This document shows, in pieces, positions 16,652-27,095 of a DNA stretch of 64,000 bases; the stretch's first letter is position 1, and every line of letters begins with the position of its first letter. Source of the stretch: Chitinophaga niabensis. Lineage in GTDB: Bacteria; Bacteroidota; Bacteroidia; Chitinophagales; Chitinophagaceae. Below the pieces are notes generated by a model. The model was not told where the DNA came from. It searched no databases and worked only from the letters and a program-made list of their open reading frames with translations. The stretch lies in contig NZ_CP154260.1 of NCBI RefSeq assembly GCF_039545795.1, forward strand, positions 749,001-813,000, written 5' to 3'. The position numbers were made by a program, and so were the translations under genes.

Positions 16652-18559
16652 TTATTTAATAACCGGCAAGATGATCTTGGACGGCCGTTTGTTACTATGA
16701 TAGATAGTAATATCCGATTTGATGAAATCCTTGTCCGCCGCATTATAAATGTCTGTGAATTGCTGCGGATTCCTGTCCACCAGAGGGAACCATGAGCTTT
16801 GGATCTGCACCATCAACCGGTGACCTTTCTGAAAAGTATGTGCCACATCCGGTAAGGTGAATTTTACGGTAGTGGGCTCATTGGGTTTAAAAGGAACCGG
16901 TGTTTCAAGACTGTTACGGAATTTACCACGCATTACTTCTCCACGCACAAGCATCTGGTAACCGCCCATCGGATAACTTGAAGATACATATCTTGCGTGA
17001 GCTGTGGAAGCGGGAACATCGCCATAGCTGAAATTATCCGGAAAAACATCAATCACTTTCACCACAAAATCTGCATCTGTAGTATTGATGCTCACCAGCA
17101 GATCTGCTACGATGGGGCCTCCCAGGGTAAGGTCTTCTGTTAAGGTATCTGTCTGGAATACCAGTACATCAGGCCTTCTTGCAGCAAAACGCTGATCATC
17201 GTTCATATAGCTGATCGTTCTGTTGAAATGCACGTCTTCTGTATAAGGGACTGGTTTGGAAGGATCGCTGGTATAGGTACTGAAATACGTTGATCTTAAA
17301 TTTTCGCTAACGGCAGGCAGGCTGAAACTCAGCCCTCCTTTCGGTTGCAGGTAAACAGGCGTCATTTTCATTTCTGCAGGCGGCCAAACCGGTAACTGTT
17401 TCCAGTTGTTTTCTCCGGTGAAGAATACAGTAGCTTCTTTGATATCCGGCACATTGCCTTTTCCTTTCAGGTAAAAATCGAAGAAAGGTATTTCGATATT
17501 TTGCTGATACCATGTAGAGGTATTGCTGCCAAAGCGCACATTCCCCATATAACTGCCATCATTGGCAGACCATTGGCCATGATACCATGGGCCCATCACT
17601 ATCCTGTTATTGGTGTTTTTACTTTGTGTTTCAATAGCTTTGTAAGTATTCCAGGCGCCGAACAGGTCCTCTGCATCAAAAGTGCCGCCAACTGTCAGCA
17701 TAACAGGCTTTACATCCTTCAAAAAGTTCCGCACGTTGCGGGCTTTCCAGAAGGCATCGTAAGTGGGATGTGCATACAGGTCCTTCCAGAATTTAATACT
17801 GTCTCCCATCAGTTTGGCGATGTTCTTTAAGGAGCCTGCTTCGAGATAGAATTTATAATTATCGTGCGTGGGATAAGGATATTCCGTAGGCCCAACAGTA
17901 GTTGGCTTCGGCCTTGGTTTTCCAAAGCCGGAATAAAATGAGAATGCATCGTTCAGGAAAAAGGCGCCGTTGTGATGAAAATCATCTCCTGCAAACCAGT
18001 CAGTAACGGGTGCCTGCGGACTTACAGCTTTCAATGCAGGATGCCCGCTGAGTGCTGCCATGGTGGAATAAAAGCCCGGGTAAGAAATACCGAACACACC
18101 CACATGGCCATTATTGTTTTCGATATTCTTCACCAGCCAGTCGATAGTATCATATGTATCACTGGCTTCATCAATATCTTTATTCGTTTTCTTATTTGGA
18201 TTAAACGGGCGTACATCTACAAATTCCCCTTCACTCATCCAGCGGCCACGTACGTCCTGTATAACAATGATGTAACCTTCACGGAAATAATGATTGTGAT
18301 ACTTAAGATAAAAAGGCGGAAAGTTTTGCTCTCCATATGGCGCACAGGAATATGGCGTACGGCTCATGAGGATAGGATGTTTTTCAGCACCGCTTTTGGG
18401 CATGAAAACCGACGTGAATAATTTTACCCCGTCGCGCATGGGTATCATCACTTCTTTCTTGACATAATTTTCGCGAATCCACAGGGAATCTTCATTCACG
18501 CGCGCAACGGCGGTGCAATAAGCGAAGAGGGTTAAAAGCAGGATAGCTGTTTTTCTCAT
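16652..18559 (-). CDS. Secreted CocE/NonD family hydrolase (peptidase S15 fold)
   Basis: A 635-residue exported alpha/beta hydrolase (signal peptide about 1-19). The S15/CocE signature PMRDGVKLFTSVFMPK is at about 40-55. The nucleophile is Ser159 in FGISYPGFYS, and a likely catalytic His lies in MGPWYHGQW. The C-terminal third is the jelly-roll domain typical of X-Pro dipeptidyl-peptidases and cocaine esterase. Probable substrates are acyl-amino-acid or peptide-like esters/amides in the periplasm; X-Pro peptidase, glutaryl-acylase and esterase activities cannot be told apart by eye. Confidence 0.87.
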   Translation of the reverse strand: MRKTAILLLTLFAYCTAVARVNEDSLWIRENYVKKEVMIPMRDGVKLFTSVFMPKSGAEKHPILMSRTPYSCAPYGEQNFPPFYLKYHNHYFREGYIIVIQDVRGRWMSEGEFVDVRPFNPNKKTNKDIDEASDTYDTIDWLVKNIENNNGHVGVFGISYPGFYSTMAALSGHPALKAVSPQAPVTDWFAGDDFHHNGAFFLNDAFSFYSGFGKPRPKPTTVGPTEYPYPTHDNYKFYLEAGSLKNIAKLMGDSIKFWKDLYAHPTYDAFWKARNVRNFLKDVKPVMLTVGGTFDAEDLFGAWNTYKAIETQSKNTNNRIVMGPWYHGQWSANDGSYMGNVRFGSNTSTWYQQNIEIPFFDFYLKGKGNVPDIKEATVFFTGENNWKQLPVWPPAEMKMTPVYLQPKGGLSFSLPAVSENLRSTYFSTYTSDPSKPVPYTEDVHFNRTISYMNDDQRFAARRPDVLVFQTDTLTEDLTLGGPIVADLLVSINTTDADFVVKVIDVFPDNFSYGDVPASTAHARYVSSSYPMGGYQMLVRGEVMRGKFRNSLETPVPFKPNEPTTVKFTLPDVAHTFQKGHRLMVQIQSSWFPLVDRNPQQFTDIYNAADKDFIKSDITIYHSNKRPSKIILPVIK

Positions 18560-18626
18560 AGCAGGTAAGTTTTTCGCACCTTAAATATAAGTGATATCTT
18601 CAATTAAAATTTAAACGTACAACTAT

Positions 18627-19136
18627 ATGCCCAGACCATTGCCCCAGGAATATGGTAAATATTACCACGGCTACATCAGCCTGGTTCCTGAAGACGATCT
18701 CTCTGTATCTTTTGGTAACCAGACTGCCGGCACACTGCAGTTCCTGCAGAATATCCCCGAAGCTAAACTGAACTACGCCTATGCCCCCGGCAAATGGACG
18801 GTGAAGCAGGTATTACAGCATCTCATCGATGCGGAACGTATTTTTGTATACCGCGCCCTTCGTTTTGCACGTAAGGATGCTACGCCGCTTGCCAGCTTCG
18901 AAGAGAATGATTACGCAGATGTTGCACGGGTGGATCACCTGAACTGGGCAGATATGCTGGAGGAATTCCGTTTGGTACGCAAGGCCAGCGAATTCTTTTT
19001 CCGTTCTTTGAACGAAGAAGAACTGGGCCGCTACGGAAAAGCCAGTGGTGTGGATATTACAGTGCGGAGCTTAGGGTTCATCACCATCGGTCATGCTTTA
19101 CATCACCAGAACGTATTGAAGGAACGATATTTTTAA
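18627..19136 (+). CDS. DinB-like family protein
   Basis: A 169-residue cytoplasmic four-helix-bundle protein of the DinB/YfiT-like superfamily, often metal-dependent thiol transferases or hydrolases. Metal-ligand histidines are seen in VLQHLIDAERIFVYRALRFARKD (read as HLID near residue 65) and in the C-terminal HALHHQNVLKERY. The exact reaction is unknown. Divergent from the CocE-like gene. Its 3' end overlaps that of the TPR gene on the other strand by 4 bp. Confidence 0.82.
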   Translation: MPRPLPQEYGKYYHGYISLVPEDDLSVSFGNQTAGTLQFLQNIPEAKLNYAYAPGKWTVKQVLQHLIDAERIFVYRALRFARKDATPLASFEENDYADVARVDHLNWADMLEEFRLVRKASEFFFRSLNEEELGRYGKASGVDITVRSLGFITIGHALHHQNVLKERYF

Positions 19137-20821
19137 CGCAGATAAACAGAACCTGGTGGTATTTCATCAGCATGCGAAAAAGCCTGTTGATATTTAGTAC
19201 GGTATACCGCCAGGTTTTTCTTTTTACGCTGTGCTTCAAGGCTCTGACATAAACCCAGTAAAGACCAGCCATTCCCCGGATTCCACACCAGGTCTTCCCT
19301 GTATATTTTTTCTGCCATGGCAGGTTTACCCAGTTGCAACAAATAAGCACCTAAAAATTGACGGGCAGGGATCATCCAGTCTTTGGGTTCTGTATAAACA
19401 AGACTGTCCTCTATCCTGATCGCATCCGTGAGACTGCTGATGGCAGCATTATTTTCCTGTTTCGCAAAAAGGATGGCTGCATGCAATATTCCCTCCGCTA
19501 TGCCTGCTCCCTGCAGGGTTGAGTTAAACGGCACACGCCTCGTTTTTAACACCGGATCTTTGGCTTTTTCCTGCAGCTGCAGCAATTGTACCTGTGCAGA
19601 ATCAGTTCTGCCAGTATAAACAAATGCCAGCCCTCTGGCAAAGTTGTGCAGGAGGGATGCATAAGGCCAGCTTTCATCAGGCCGTAGATCATCTTTCAGT
19701 ATTTCACCCCATTTGCCCAAGCGCACCAGCATCAGCTCCGGCATCATGTAGAGGTATTGCTCATAGGTAGATGAGGAATTGGGCGAAACACTGTTCCGGC
19801 ATTCCTGCGCAGTACGTTTGGCGGTGGTATACATACCGCCGCTCAGAGCACAGAAGGTTTGCACAGCGAAGTAATGAGAAGAATGACTGGCAAGGAAAAT
19901 ATTATCCGCAAGAGAATCATAGTATACCAGGTTTTTATCTGCCAGGTCATTGGCTTCCACCCCCTGTGCATACAAACCATTCCTTTCATACTCGTGGCTG
20001 GACATATGCACCATATGCGCTACACCCGGTAAAAGCTGCTTTAATGCTTTCGCATTAGGCAGTGCTACTTCCGGGTGGCGGGAAGCTTCTGTAAGATGGA
20101 TATAATAGTGCAAAGCCCCGGGATGTTCAGGAGATGCTTTTAACAGCGATTTACAGAGCTTTACTACTTCCGGTGTCCATTCTTTCGGGCGGCCATCATT
20201 GAACCAGAAATCCCAGGGATGGATCAGCATAATGGCATCTATGTATAATGCTTTTAGATCCTGGTCTTCCGGGTACAGGGCTATGAGCTCCTTCATGCCA
20301 TTGGCATACGGGATGTTTAGATGTTTTGTTTCATCATAGCGGCGGTTCATCACGGCAATCAGTTGTTTCTCTTTATCTGATGCCTGTGCAATATTTTGAT
20401 TCATTAGTTGCAGTACAGCCGGCACACTCTTAGGCATGGAATAAGTATGCGCGAAATTATAGCCTGGCCCAAGGGACAGGGCCTGCCCCCAGTATGCCAT
20501 TGCACATGCAGGATCAAAGCGTGCGGCTTCCTTAAAAGAAGCGGTAGCTTCCCGCAGGTGATAGCTGTAATACATATTCAGCCCCTGGTTGAAATAATAC
20601 TGTGCACTGTCGTTATCTGTGGAAATACGGTAAGCATACTGTCCCCAGCCGGGAAGTGATACAATGAATTTCCCATTAGCCGCAGTATCGAAATTTTCCC
20701 TTAGGGGAGGTGCACAGCCCATACTGTCGCCTTTTGGCAGTGGCGGGGTATGTTTTGTTCCGAACAGGGAAATACCCAGCAGGAGGAGGGGGAGCGCAAG
20801 GAAGAAGAGTGAATGTTTCAT
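19133..20821 (-). CDS. Tetratricopeptide-repeat protein, membrane-anchored or secreted
   Basis: A 562-residue helical-repeat protein. An N-terminal hydrophobic segment (FFLALPLLLLGISLFG) acts as a signal or anchor. TPR-type features run through it (YYFNQGLNMYYSYHLREATASFKEAARFDPACAMAYWGQAL-type repeat at about 80-120, and a C-terminal repeat around AEKIYREDLVWNPGNGWSLLGL). Proteins of this arrangement are common in soil Bacteroidota and have no known function. The ATG at 20821 is preferred over an in-frame GTG at 20827. Terminates in overlap with the DinB-like gene, with no terminator between. Confidence 0.75.
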   Translation of the reverse strand: MKHSLFFLALPLLLLGISLFGTKHTPPLPKGDSMGCAPPLRENFDTAANGKFIVSLPGWGQYAYRISTDNDSAQYYFNQGLNMYYSYHLREATASFKEAARFDPACAMAYWGQALSLGPGYNFAHTYSMPKSVPAVLQLMNQNIAQASDKEKQLIAVMNRRYDETKHLNIPYANGMKELIALYPEDQDLKALYIDAIMLIHPWDFWFNDGRPKEWTPEVVKLCKSLLKASPEHPGALHYYIHLTEASRHPEVALPNAKALKQLLPGVAHMVHMSSHEYERNGLYAQGVEANDLADKNLVYYDSLADNIFLASHSSHYFAVQTFCALSGGMYTTAKRTAQECRNSVSPNSSSTYEQYLYMMPELMLVRLGKWGEILKDDLRPDESWPYASLLHNFARGLAFVYTGRTDSAQVQLLQLQEKAKDPVLKTRRVPFNSTLQGAGIAEGILHAAILFAKQENNAAISSLTDAIRIEDSLVYTEPKDWMIPARQFLGAYLLQLGKPAMAEKIYREDLVWNPGNGWSLLGLCQSLEAQRKKKNLAVYRTKYQQAFSHADEIPPGSVYLR

Positions 20822-20871
20822 GTTCACAGCTTAGATTGTTAATTTACGCTTTTATGGGAACAGGAAGAAAT

Positions 20872-20903
20872 AAAAAAGCCCCCGGTGCACCGGAGGCTTT
20901 TTT
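20872..20903. terminator. Terminator after the outer-membrane receptor gene
   Basis: GCCcCCGGTG/CACCGGaGGC (20878-20897, one mismatch) is flanked by A6 and T6. It serves the minus-strand receptor gene ending at 20906. Confidence 0.88.
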
Positions 20904-20905
20904 AT

Positions 20906-23734
20906 TTACCAGATCATGAATCCGCCACCCTGGCCCCTGCGGTTAGAGGTTTTAGGTTTCGCGCCAAACTTGCTGATATTATAAGAGAACGTGAGCATGA
21001 AATATTGCTCCACAATATTCGTCTGGTAATCATCAATGTAATAGTCGGATTGCATCCGTCTTACACTTGTATTCTGCCTTAACAGGTCATAGGCGCTCAG
21101 CTTCAGCTGTGCACTCTTATTTTTAAAGAAGTCATAAGCCAGGCCCATATTCCACAATACCACCCCTTTGCGGAAACCAGGAGAAGTACGGCTGTTATAG
21201 GTATAATTCACATCATTCTCCAGCGAGAAGTTATAAGGCCAGTACAGTGTAGCACCCACATTTGCACGATGTGTATAATAGCTGTTCTGGCTATTCGGTG
21301 GCGTTACGGAATATTTCACCGCATTGAAGCTGGGACGGTACATCATTGTTACATCCAGCAATTCTTTGTAAGAATAGGAGAAATTCAGCATCGGGGATAA
21401 TGACCAGTTCATGGTAGAATTAGCACGCAGTACGGTATCTCCTTTGGCATTGCCGAGTGTGGAGAAGTTGATGTTCTTTGAACCATTTCCAAAGAACCCG
21501 CCATTGATGCGCCACTGATAATCCTTCGCCTTTTTATTCTTGCTGATGTTTAAGTTCGCATTGATACTGTAAGTACCATCCACATTGATGGCCTTTGTTT
21601 CCTGCCCGCCACCGCTCAGTATACGGGTGGCAGTAGAAATGCGGTTAAGTACCGGCATAATGCCTATCCCGGAAAAGATCCCAAACCCGGTGGGAGAGAA
21701 ACGGTCAAAACCAAAACGAATGTTCTGTGAGAAAGATGGTTTCAGATCAGGATTACCCACCCTGATGTTCAGGGTATTCGCATTATCTCTTACCGGCTGC
21801 AACTGATCAATGCTTGGTTGCTGCATGTAGCCATTGTAGTTTAAAGACAGGTTGCCATTGTTCTTCAAACGGTAGGAGATGCGGGAATTGGGAGACAGGT
21901 TGGTCTGGTATTGCCGTAAAGTAGTATTGTCAGTATAAGAATGATTATCCAGCACATTCAGGTATACCGTACCGCCCAGGGTCGCATTCCACTTTTTATC
22001 TTTGCTGGAATAGATAAAGGATAATTGTGGTTGCTGGCTGGTGTTGAGGGTTCTGAAACGGTTTGTGAACAGGCTGTCCAGCTCCGTATAATCTTTTGCT
22101 CCCTCATCATAGTTGTAGGTTCTGCGATTGGATTTACTCAAATTATAGTTCCAGGCATAGGAGACATTTAACCTCCATACAGCAGACAGTGGTTCATTAA
22201 AGCTGAGCTGTACCCTGTAGTTCTCATTCTTACTATCTGAAATAGTCCGTTGATTGGTATTGGCTGTAGAGTCCACCAGCTCATTCACATAGAAATCACG
22301 GTCGGAGACTACATACGCATTTCCCTCTTGTGTATTATAGGTATTGGAAAAATTTAAACCGATACTTCTGCCTTTCTTTTTTAATTGACGGGTGAAATCG
22401 ATATTGTTCTGGAAGTTATAACGGTCGCTTAAAGAGCGGTTAGTTGTTTTGTTGGTATTCACCAGTGCATTGTTTTCATCCCGGGTTGTTTCATCACCAT
22501 TATTGTTCGCGCTTTGCCTTGTATAGTCAAAGCTGGGACGGATGCTTAACTGTGTTACAGAGTCCAGTTCAATATCAACACTGAAGTTCATGCGGTGATT
22601 GGTGTTGCGTCCATAACCATCTCTGATGCCGTAGATATTGTAATTATCAATGAGCCGCTGACGGTTACTGATGGAATAATTGCGGGAATTGGTATTGTTG
22701 AAGAAGTAACTGTTATTCACATTGGCTTTATCGTTCCATCTGTCGTTATAGTTATAACCCAGCGTGGAAGCTGTACGGATACCTTCCCCACCGCCACCGA
22801 AAGAAATACCATTCACTTCTATTCCACCATTGGATACCATAACAGAAGTACCGCCTCCTTTTCTTTCCGCAACAGACATCATTTCTCCCTGTGAGAACCC
22901 GATCTTATTCAGGTTATTGGAAGAGCCTAAGAAGCTGATCTGCTTTGGGCCGTTGAAATAGTTCACCATACCGCTGGCTTCAAAACGTTCATCTGTACCA
23001 TAACCTGCAGATATACGGCCGAACAGTCCTTTTTTCTTATCTGCTTTCAGTGTAAGGTTGATGGTCCTGTCCTCCCCATCTTTCTGAACCCCCATTTTTG
23101 CTTCCTGTTTGGTTTTAGTGTCCATCACCTGCACCTTATCAATGATATTGGAGGGCAGGTTTTTGGTAGCCAGTTTAGGGTCGTTGGCAAAGAATTCCCT
23201 GCCATCTACTAAAATGCGGCTTACTTTCTTTCCATTCACGGTGATACCACCTTCTTCATCTATATCCACACCGGGCAGTTTCTTCAGAAGATCTTCCACA
23301 ACAGCATTAGGGCGGGTTTTAAAAGCCGCTGCATTGAATTCGATAGTATCTGCACGGATGGCTACCGGCGGACGGTCTCCTTCTATCACTACGGTATTCA
23401 GGTCGCGGGTGGCAAGGGGGAGGAATACCTGACCAAGGTCGGTAGCCCGGTCTGCCGGTAAGATGCGGGAATAAGTTCTGTAACCGGTATAAGAGATCAG
23501 CAGGCGTACTGCTTTATTCTCTGGCAGGCCATTTAGCACAAAAGCCCCTTTTTTATCAGTAAGGGTATAGGTGATGAGGCTGCTGTCCTTTGGGTCCTGG
23601 ACGCTTACGGACGCCATTTCCAATAGTTCTTTATTCGTAGAGTCTGCCACAGTTCCCCGTAGCGTTGATTTTTGCTGGGCAACGGAACATAGGCTGTACA
23701 TGAGTAAAATGGAGGCGAGTAAACTTCGTAACAT
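20906..23734 (-). CDS. TonB-dependent receptor-like outer-membrane beta-barrel protein
   Basis: A 942-residue outer-membrane protein. It has a signal peptide (about 1-19), a CarboxypepD_reg domain (about 24-105; LRGTVADSTNKELLEMASVSVQ), and a plug domain (about 115-225; VVEDLLKKLPGVDIDEEGGITVNGK). A long barrel follows, with many aromatic-alternating strands and C-terminal FSYNISKF. It ends in a Gly/Arg tail (RRGQGGGFMIW), so the terminal aromatic residue of the barrel is preserved. It resembles Bacteroidota receptors outside SusCD pairs: no SusD partner is adjacent. The substrate is unknown. Confidence 0.85.
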   Translation of the reverse strand: MLRSLLASILLMYSLCSVAQQKSTLRGTVADSTNKELLEMASVSVQDPKDSSLITYTLTDKKGAFVLNGLPENKAVRLLISYTGYRTYSRILPADRATDLGQVFLPLATRDLNTVVIEGDRPPVAIRADTIEFNAAAFKTRPNAVVEDLLKKLPGVDIDEEGGITVNGKKVSRILVDGREFFANDPKLATKNLPSNIIDKVQVMDTKTKQEAKMGVQKDGEDRTINLTLKADKKKGLFGRISAGYGTDERFEASGMVNYFNGPKQISFLGSSNNLNKIGFSQGEMMSVAERKGGGTSVMVSNGGIEVNGISFGGGGEGIRTASTLGYNYNDRWNDKANVNNSYFFNNTNSRNYSISNRQRLIDNYNIYGIRDGYGRNTNHRMNFSVDIELDSVTQLSIRPSFDYTRQSANNNGDETTRDENNALVNTNKTTNRSLSDRYNFQNNIDFTRQLKKKGRSIGLNFSNTYNTQEGNAYVVSDRDFYVNELVDSTANTNQRTISDSKNENYRVQLSFNEPLSAVWRLNVSYAWNYNLSKSNRRTYNYDEGAKDYTELDSLFTNRFRTLNTSQQPQLSFIYSSKDKKWNATLGGTVYLNVLDNHSYTDNTTLRQYQTNLSPNSRISYRLKNNGNLSLNYNGYMQQPSIDQLQPVRDNANTLNIRVGNPDLKPSFSQNIRFGFDRFSPTGFGIFSGIGIMPVLNRISTATRILSGGGQETKAINVDGTYSINANLNISKNKKAKDYQWRINGGFFGNGSKNINFSTLGNAKGDTVLRANSTMNWSLSPMLNFSYSYKELLDVTMMYRPSFNAVKYSVTPPNSQNSYYTHRANVGATLYWPYNFSLENDVNYTYNSRTSPGFRKGVVLWNMGLAYDFFKNKSAQLKLSAYDLLRQNTSVRRMQSDYYIDDYQTNIVEQYFMLTFSYNISKFGAKPKTSNRRGQGGGFMIW

Positions 23735-23891
23735 CTGGTGGATTAAATTAGGAAACTAAAATACGAACATTTCGTAGAAAAACGAATCAAATAGTTAAAA
23801 CATGGATGAGCGGGTGAAAAGGAGGGGCGGAAGGAGAAACTTAACAGGTTCTAAATTATCGTCAAGAGAGATATACCCATTCTTTAGTCAA

Positions 23892-23979
23892 AGATAAGCC
23901 ATAGATAAGCCGTATCTATAAGGGACGGCTTATCTACGGCTTATATACGGGTCATATACGGCTTATATACGGCTTATCC
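23892..23979. repeat. 11-bp tandem repeat with inverted copies
   Basis: Five consecutive 11-bp units close to ACGGCTTATAT lie at 23925-23979 (the third unit diverged). Two units of the exact opposite orientation (AGATAAGCCAT, AGATAAGCCGT) lie at 23892-23913. AGATAAGCCGT is the reverse complement of the first direct unit, so the two arms can form a long hairpin around an 11-bp spacer. The period is one helical turn. No spacer structure is present, so this is not a CRISPR. Confidence 0.85.
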
Positions 23980-24004
23980 TATCTCAATCCAGCCATGGGA
24001 GCAC

Positions 24005-24040
24005 AAAAAAGGCTGTTCCATGTACGGAACAGCCTTTTCA
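24005..24040 (-). terminator. Terminator of gcvP
   Basis: GGCTGTTCC (24011-24019) pairs with GGAACAGCC (24026-24034). The A-run at 24005-24010 gives the U-run on the minus strand. Confidence 0.9.
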
Positions 24041-24057
24041 AACAGATATTGAATGTA

Positions 24058-26934
24058 TTATGCTTCTGCGTAGGCGCTGGCCGGTTCGCAGGTGCAGATC
24101 AGGTTACGATCTCCGAAAGTATTGTTGATCCGGCTAACAGAAGGCCAGAACTTATTCTGTTTAACATACTCCAATGGGAAAGCGGCCTGCTGACGGGTGT
24201 AAGGTAATGCCCATTCATCCGCCGTGATCACAGCCTGGGTATGCGGCGCATTTTTCAGGATGTTATTGGCTTTATCAGCTTTACCTTCTTCTATTGCACG
24301 GATCTCTGCCCGGATGGCCAGGAGTGCATCGCAGAAACGGTCCAGTTCTGCTTTATCTTCACTTTCCGTAGGCTCAATCATGATAGTGCCCGCAACCGGG
24401 AAGCTCATGGTAGGTGCGTGGAAGCCATAGTCCATCAAACGTTTTGCCACATCTTCCGCTTCAACGCCGGCCGTAGCTTTAAACGGACGGAGGTCTACAA
24501 TGAATTCATGTGCACAGGTACCGCTTACGCCGGTGTATAATACCTCGTAATCTTTCTCCAGTCTTGCCTTCATATAGTTAGCATTCAGGATAGCGTATTC
24601 TGTAGCCTTGCGAACACCGGTACGGCCCAGCATGCGGATGTAAGCGTAGGAGATCAGCAGGATGCTGGCGGAGCCATATGGAGCCGCTGATACAGCATGT
24701 GCCTGTTTGCTGCCGTTGTTGGTAGCCTGCAGGCTTACGTGAGATGGCAGGAAAGGTGCCAGGTGTTTAGCTACGCAGATGGGGCCCATGCCGGGACCAC
24801 CACCACCATGCGGGATCGCAAATGTTTTATGCAGGTTCAGGTGGCAAACATCCGCGCCGATAAGACCGGGAGCGGTAAGGCCTACCTGTGCATTCATGTT
24901 GGCACCATCCATATAAACCTGGCCGCCGTTATCATGAATGATCTGGCAGATGTCCTTCACACTTTCTTCGTACACACCATAGGTGGAAGGGTAGGTGATC
25001 ATCACACCGGCCAGGTTATCTTTATGTTGTTCTGCTTTTGCTTTCAGGTCCGCTACATCAATGTATCCGTTCTCCAGTGCTTTTACGATCACTACCTTAT
25101 AACCTACCATTACTGCGCTGGCAGGGTTGGTGCCGTGTGCGGAGATAGGGATGAGGATCACATTCCTGTGTGCATCGCCACGGCTTTCGTGGTATAATTT
25201 GATGGTGAGCAGGCCGGCGTATTCACCTTGTGCGCCGGAGTTCGGTTGCAGGCTGCAGGCATCAAAAGCTGTGATCTTGCAGAGGTAATCGCTCAGTTCT
25301 TTTACGATCTGCTGGTAGCCGCCCACTTGTGCAATGGGTGCAAAGGGGTGCATTTTGCTCCAGTGGTTCCAGCTCAGGGGGATCATTTCTGAAGCAGCAT
25401 TCAGCTTCATGGTGCAGGATCCCAGGGAGATCATGGAGGTGTTCAGCGAAAGGTCTTTGTTCTCGAGAGATTTGATGTAACGCATCATTTCTGTTTCGCT
25501 GTGGTGGGTGTTAAACACCGGGTGCAGCAAATAACTGGAAGTACGTTGCTGGGAAGCCGGGATGCCGGTAGCGGCTTTTTCCACTTCTGCTTCCGTTACT
25601 TTTCCTGCGCCGAATACAGCGAGGATGTCATTCACTTCGTCTACGTTAGTCGTTTCGTCCAGGGAGATGCCTACCTGGGTATTATTGATAGTGCGGAAGT
25701 TGATGCCGGCTGCCTGTGCTTTGGATAAAGTGGCTGCAGCATCTGCTACTTCTACGGTAATGGTATCGAAATGACTGCCGTTGCGCAGTTTCAGTCCGGC
25801 TGCCTGTAATTTGGCGGCCAGTGATGCGGTGAGCAGGGATGTTTTCAGGGCAATGTTCTGCAGGCCTTTCGGTCCGTGATATACGGCGTACATCGCAGCC
25901 ATATTAGCCAGTAATGCCTGGGCAGTACAGATATTGGAAGTTGCTTTTTCACGTTTGATGTGCTGCTCGCGGGTTTGCAGCGCCATGCGTAAAGCGCGCT
26001 GGTTCTGTGCATCTATGCTCACACCAATGATACGGCCGGGGATGGCACGTTTGAATTCATCTTTGGTAGCAAAGAAAGCAGCGTGCGGGCCGCCGAATCC
26101 TAATGGAACGCCGAAACGTTGTGCACTGCCTACCGCAGCATCAGCACCCAGTTCACCGGGAGGGGTGATCAGGGTCAATGCCAGCAGGTCTGTTGCCATG
26201 GCCACATAAGCACCAACGGCATGCACCTTTTCAATGAACTGGCGGTGATCTGCTACCGTACCTTCTGCATTCGGGTATTGCACCAGGGCACCAAAGTAAT
26301 CGCCATTGATCTCAGCAGTTGCGAAATCACCTACCACCACTTCTATTTGTAATGGGGTGGCACGCGTGATCACCACATCTATTGTTTGCGGGAATACATG
26401 TTTATCTACAAAGAATTTACCACGGGTAATATGATCATGGTCTTTGTTCAGTGCGTTGAAGAACATGGTCATTGCTTCTGCCGCTGCGGTAGCTTCATCC
26501 AGCAGGGAGGCATTGGCGATAGGCAGATCTGTAAGATCGCTCACCATGGTCTGGAAGTTGAGCAGGCTCTCCAGGCGGCCCTGGGAGATCTCAGCCTGGT
26601 AAGGCGTATATTGGGTATACCATCCCGGATTCTCAAAAATATTACGCAGGATCACACTGGGGGTGATGGTATCGTAATAACCCTGTCCGATATAATTTTT
26701 AAATACTTTATTCTTTAAGGAGATGTCTTTCAGCTGACTCAGGTAAGCAAATTCGCTGATCGCTTCCGGAATATCCAGGTCACTTTTCATGCGGATAGCC
26801 GCCGGTACAGTTTTGTTGATCAATTCGTCTAAAGTGCTGATGCCTATCTTGCCGAGCATTTCAGTTGTCTCTGCATCATTGGGGCCTATGTGGCGACCAA
26901 TAAATTCATTCTTGAACGTATTCAAAAGATTCAT
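24058..26934 (-). CDS. gcvP: Glycine dehydrogenase (glycine cleavage system P protein)
   Basis: PLP enzyme that decarboxylates glycine and passes the aminomethyl group to the lipoyl H protein. The single 958-residue chain has both halves fused (P1-like and P2-like), as in E. coli, rather than split subunits. The PLP lysine lies in [18 protein letters not shown] near residue 700. The N-terminal signature [10 protein letters not shown] and [11 protein letters not shown] in the middle are present. gcvT and gcvH are not in the window. It is transcribed alone from a promoter 33 bp upstream of the start. Confidence 0.96.
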   Translation of the reverse strand: MNLLNTFKNEFIGRHIGPNDAETTEMLGKIGISTLDELINKTVPAAIRMKSDLDIPEAISEFAYLSQLKDISLKNKVFKNYIGQGYYDTITPSVILRNIFENPGWYTQYTPYQAEISQGRLESLLNFQTMVSDLTDLPIANASLLDEATAAAEAMTMFFNALNKDHDHITRGKFFVDKHVFPQTIDVVITRATPLQIEVVVGDFATAEINGDYFGALVQYPNAEGTVADHRQFIEKVHAVGAYVAMATDLLALTLITPPGELGADAAVGSAQRFGVPLGFGGPHAAFFATKDEFKRAIPGRIIGVSIDAQNQRALRMALQTREQHIKREKATSNICTAQALLANMAAMYAVYHGPKGLQNIALKTSLLTASLAAKLQAAGLKLRNGSHFDTITVEVADAAATLSKAQAAGINFRTINNTQVGISLDETTNVDEVNDILAVFGAGKVTEAEVEKAATGIPASQQRTSSYLLHPVFNTHHSETEMMRYIKSLENKDLSLNTSMISLGSCTMKLNAASEMIPLSWNHWSKMHPFAPIAQVGGYQQIVKELSDYLCKITAFDACSLQPNSGAQGEYAGLLTIKLYHESRGDAHRNVILIPISAHGTNPASAVMVGYKVVIVKALENGYIDVADLKAKAEQHKDNLAGVMITYPSTYGVYEESVKDICQIIHDNGGQVYMDGANMNAQVGLTAPGLIGADVCHLNLHKTFAIPHGGGGPGMGPICVAKHLAPFLPSHVSLQATNNGSKQAHAVSAAPYGSASILLISYAYIRMLGRTGVRKATEYAILNANYMKARLEKDYEVLYTGVSGTCAHEFIVDLRPFKATAGVEAEDVAKRLMDYGFHAPTMSFPVAGTIMIEPTESEDKAELDRFCDALLAIRAEIRAIEEGKADKANNILKNAPHTQAVITADEWALPYTRQQAAFPLEYVKQNKFWPSVSRINNTFGDRNLICTCEPASAYAEA

Positions 26935-26966
26935 GATGTAAGCAGGTATTTAAAGAAAAGAATGCG

Positions 26967-26998
26967 CAAAGCTATGATGTTTTTAAGCAACAGCCAAA
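26967..26998 (-). promoter_or_regulatory. gcvP promoter
   Basis: On the minus strand, TTTG (26998-26995) and TAGCTTTG (26974-26967) are separated by 20 bp and fit the Bacteroidota -33/-7 consensus. The 5' UTR would be about 25 nt. No glycine riboswitch is seen. Confidence 0.65.
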
Positions 26999-27052
26999 CA
27001 GCTGGCAATAGCGGGAAGATGCGCTGATATAAGTCGCTGAAATGCTGCTGTA

Positions 27053-27080
27053 TTTGTCATGGAATTTTCATCTACTTTTG
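27053..27080 (+). promoter_or_regulatory. Promoter of the YkgJ-like gene
   Basis: TTTG (27053-27056) and TACTTTTG (27073-27080), 16 bp apart, match the Bacteroidota consensus. Its position decides the start of the downstream gene at 27096 rather than 27042. Confidence 0.65.
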
Positions 27081-27095
27081 CATAAAATCGTCAGG

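Larger units (their letters stand above)
23735..24057. other. Intergenic region, 323 bp, without a gene
   Basis: It holds the upstream region of the receptor gene, including the inverted repeat TACGAA-CAT-TTCGTA at 23762-23776 that might be an operator. It also holds an 11-bp repeat cluster (23892-23979) and the gcvP terminator (24005-24040). No ORF of credible coding character is seen. Confidence 0.7.

Noticed and set aside
23892..23979. CRISPR-like array
   Set aside because: Units are directly adjacent 11-mers without spacers, with inverted copies; no cas genes in the window.
26935..27095. Glycine riboswitch upstream of gcvP
   Set aside because: The predicted 5' UTR is only about 25 nt and no aptamer motif is visible.
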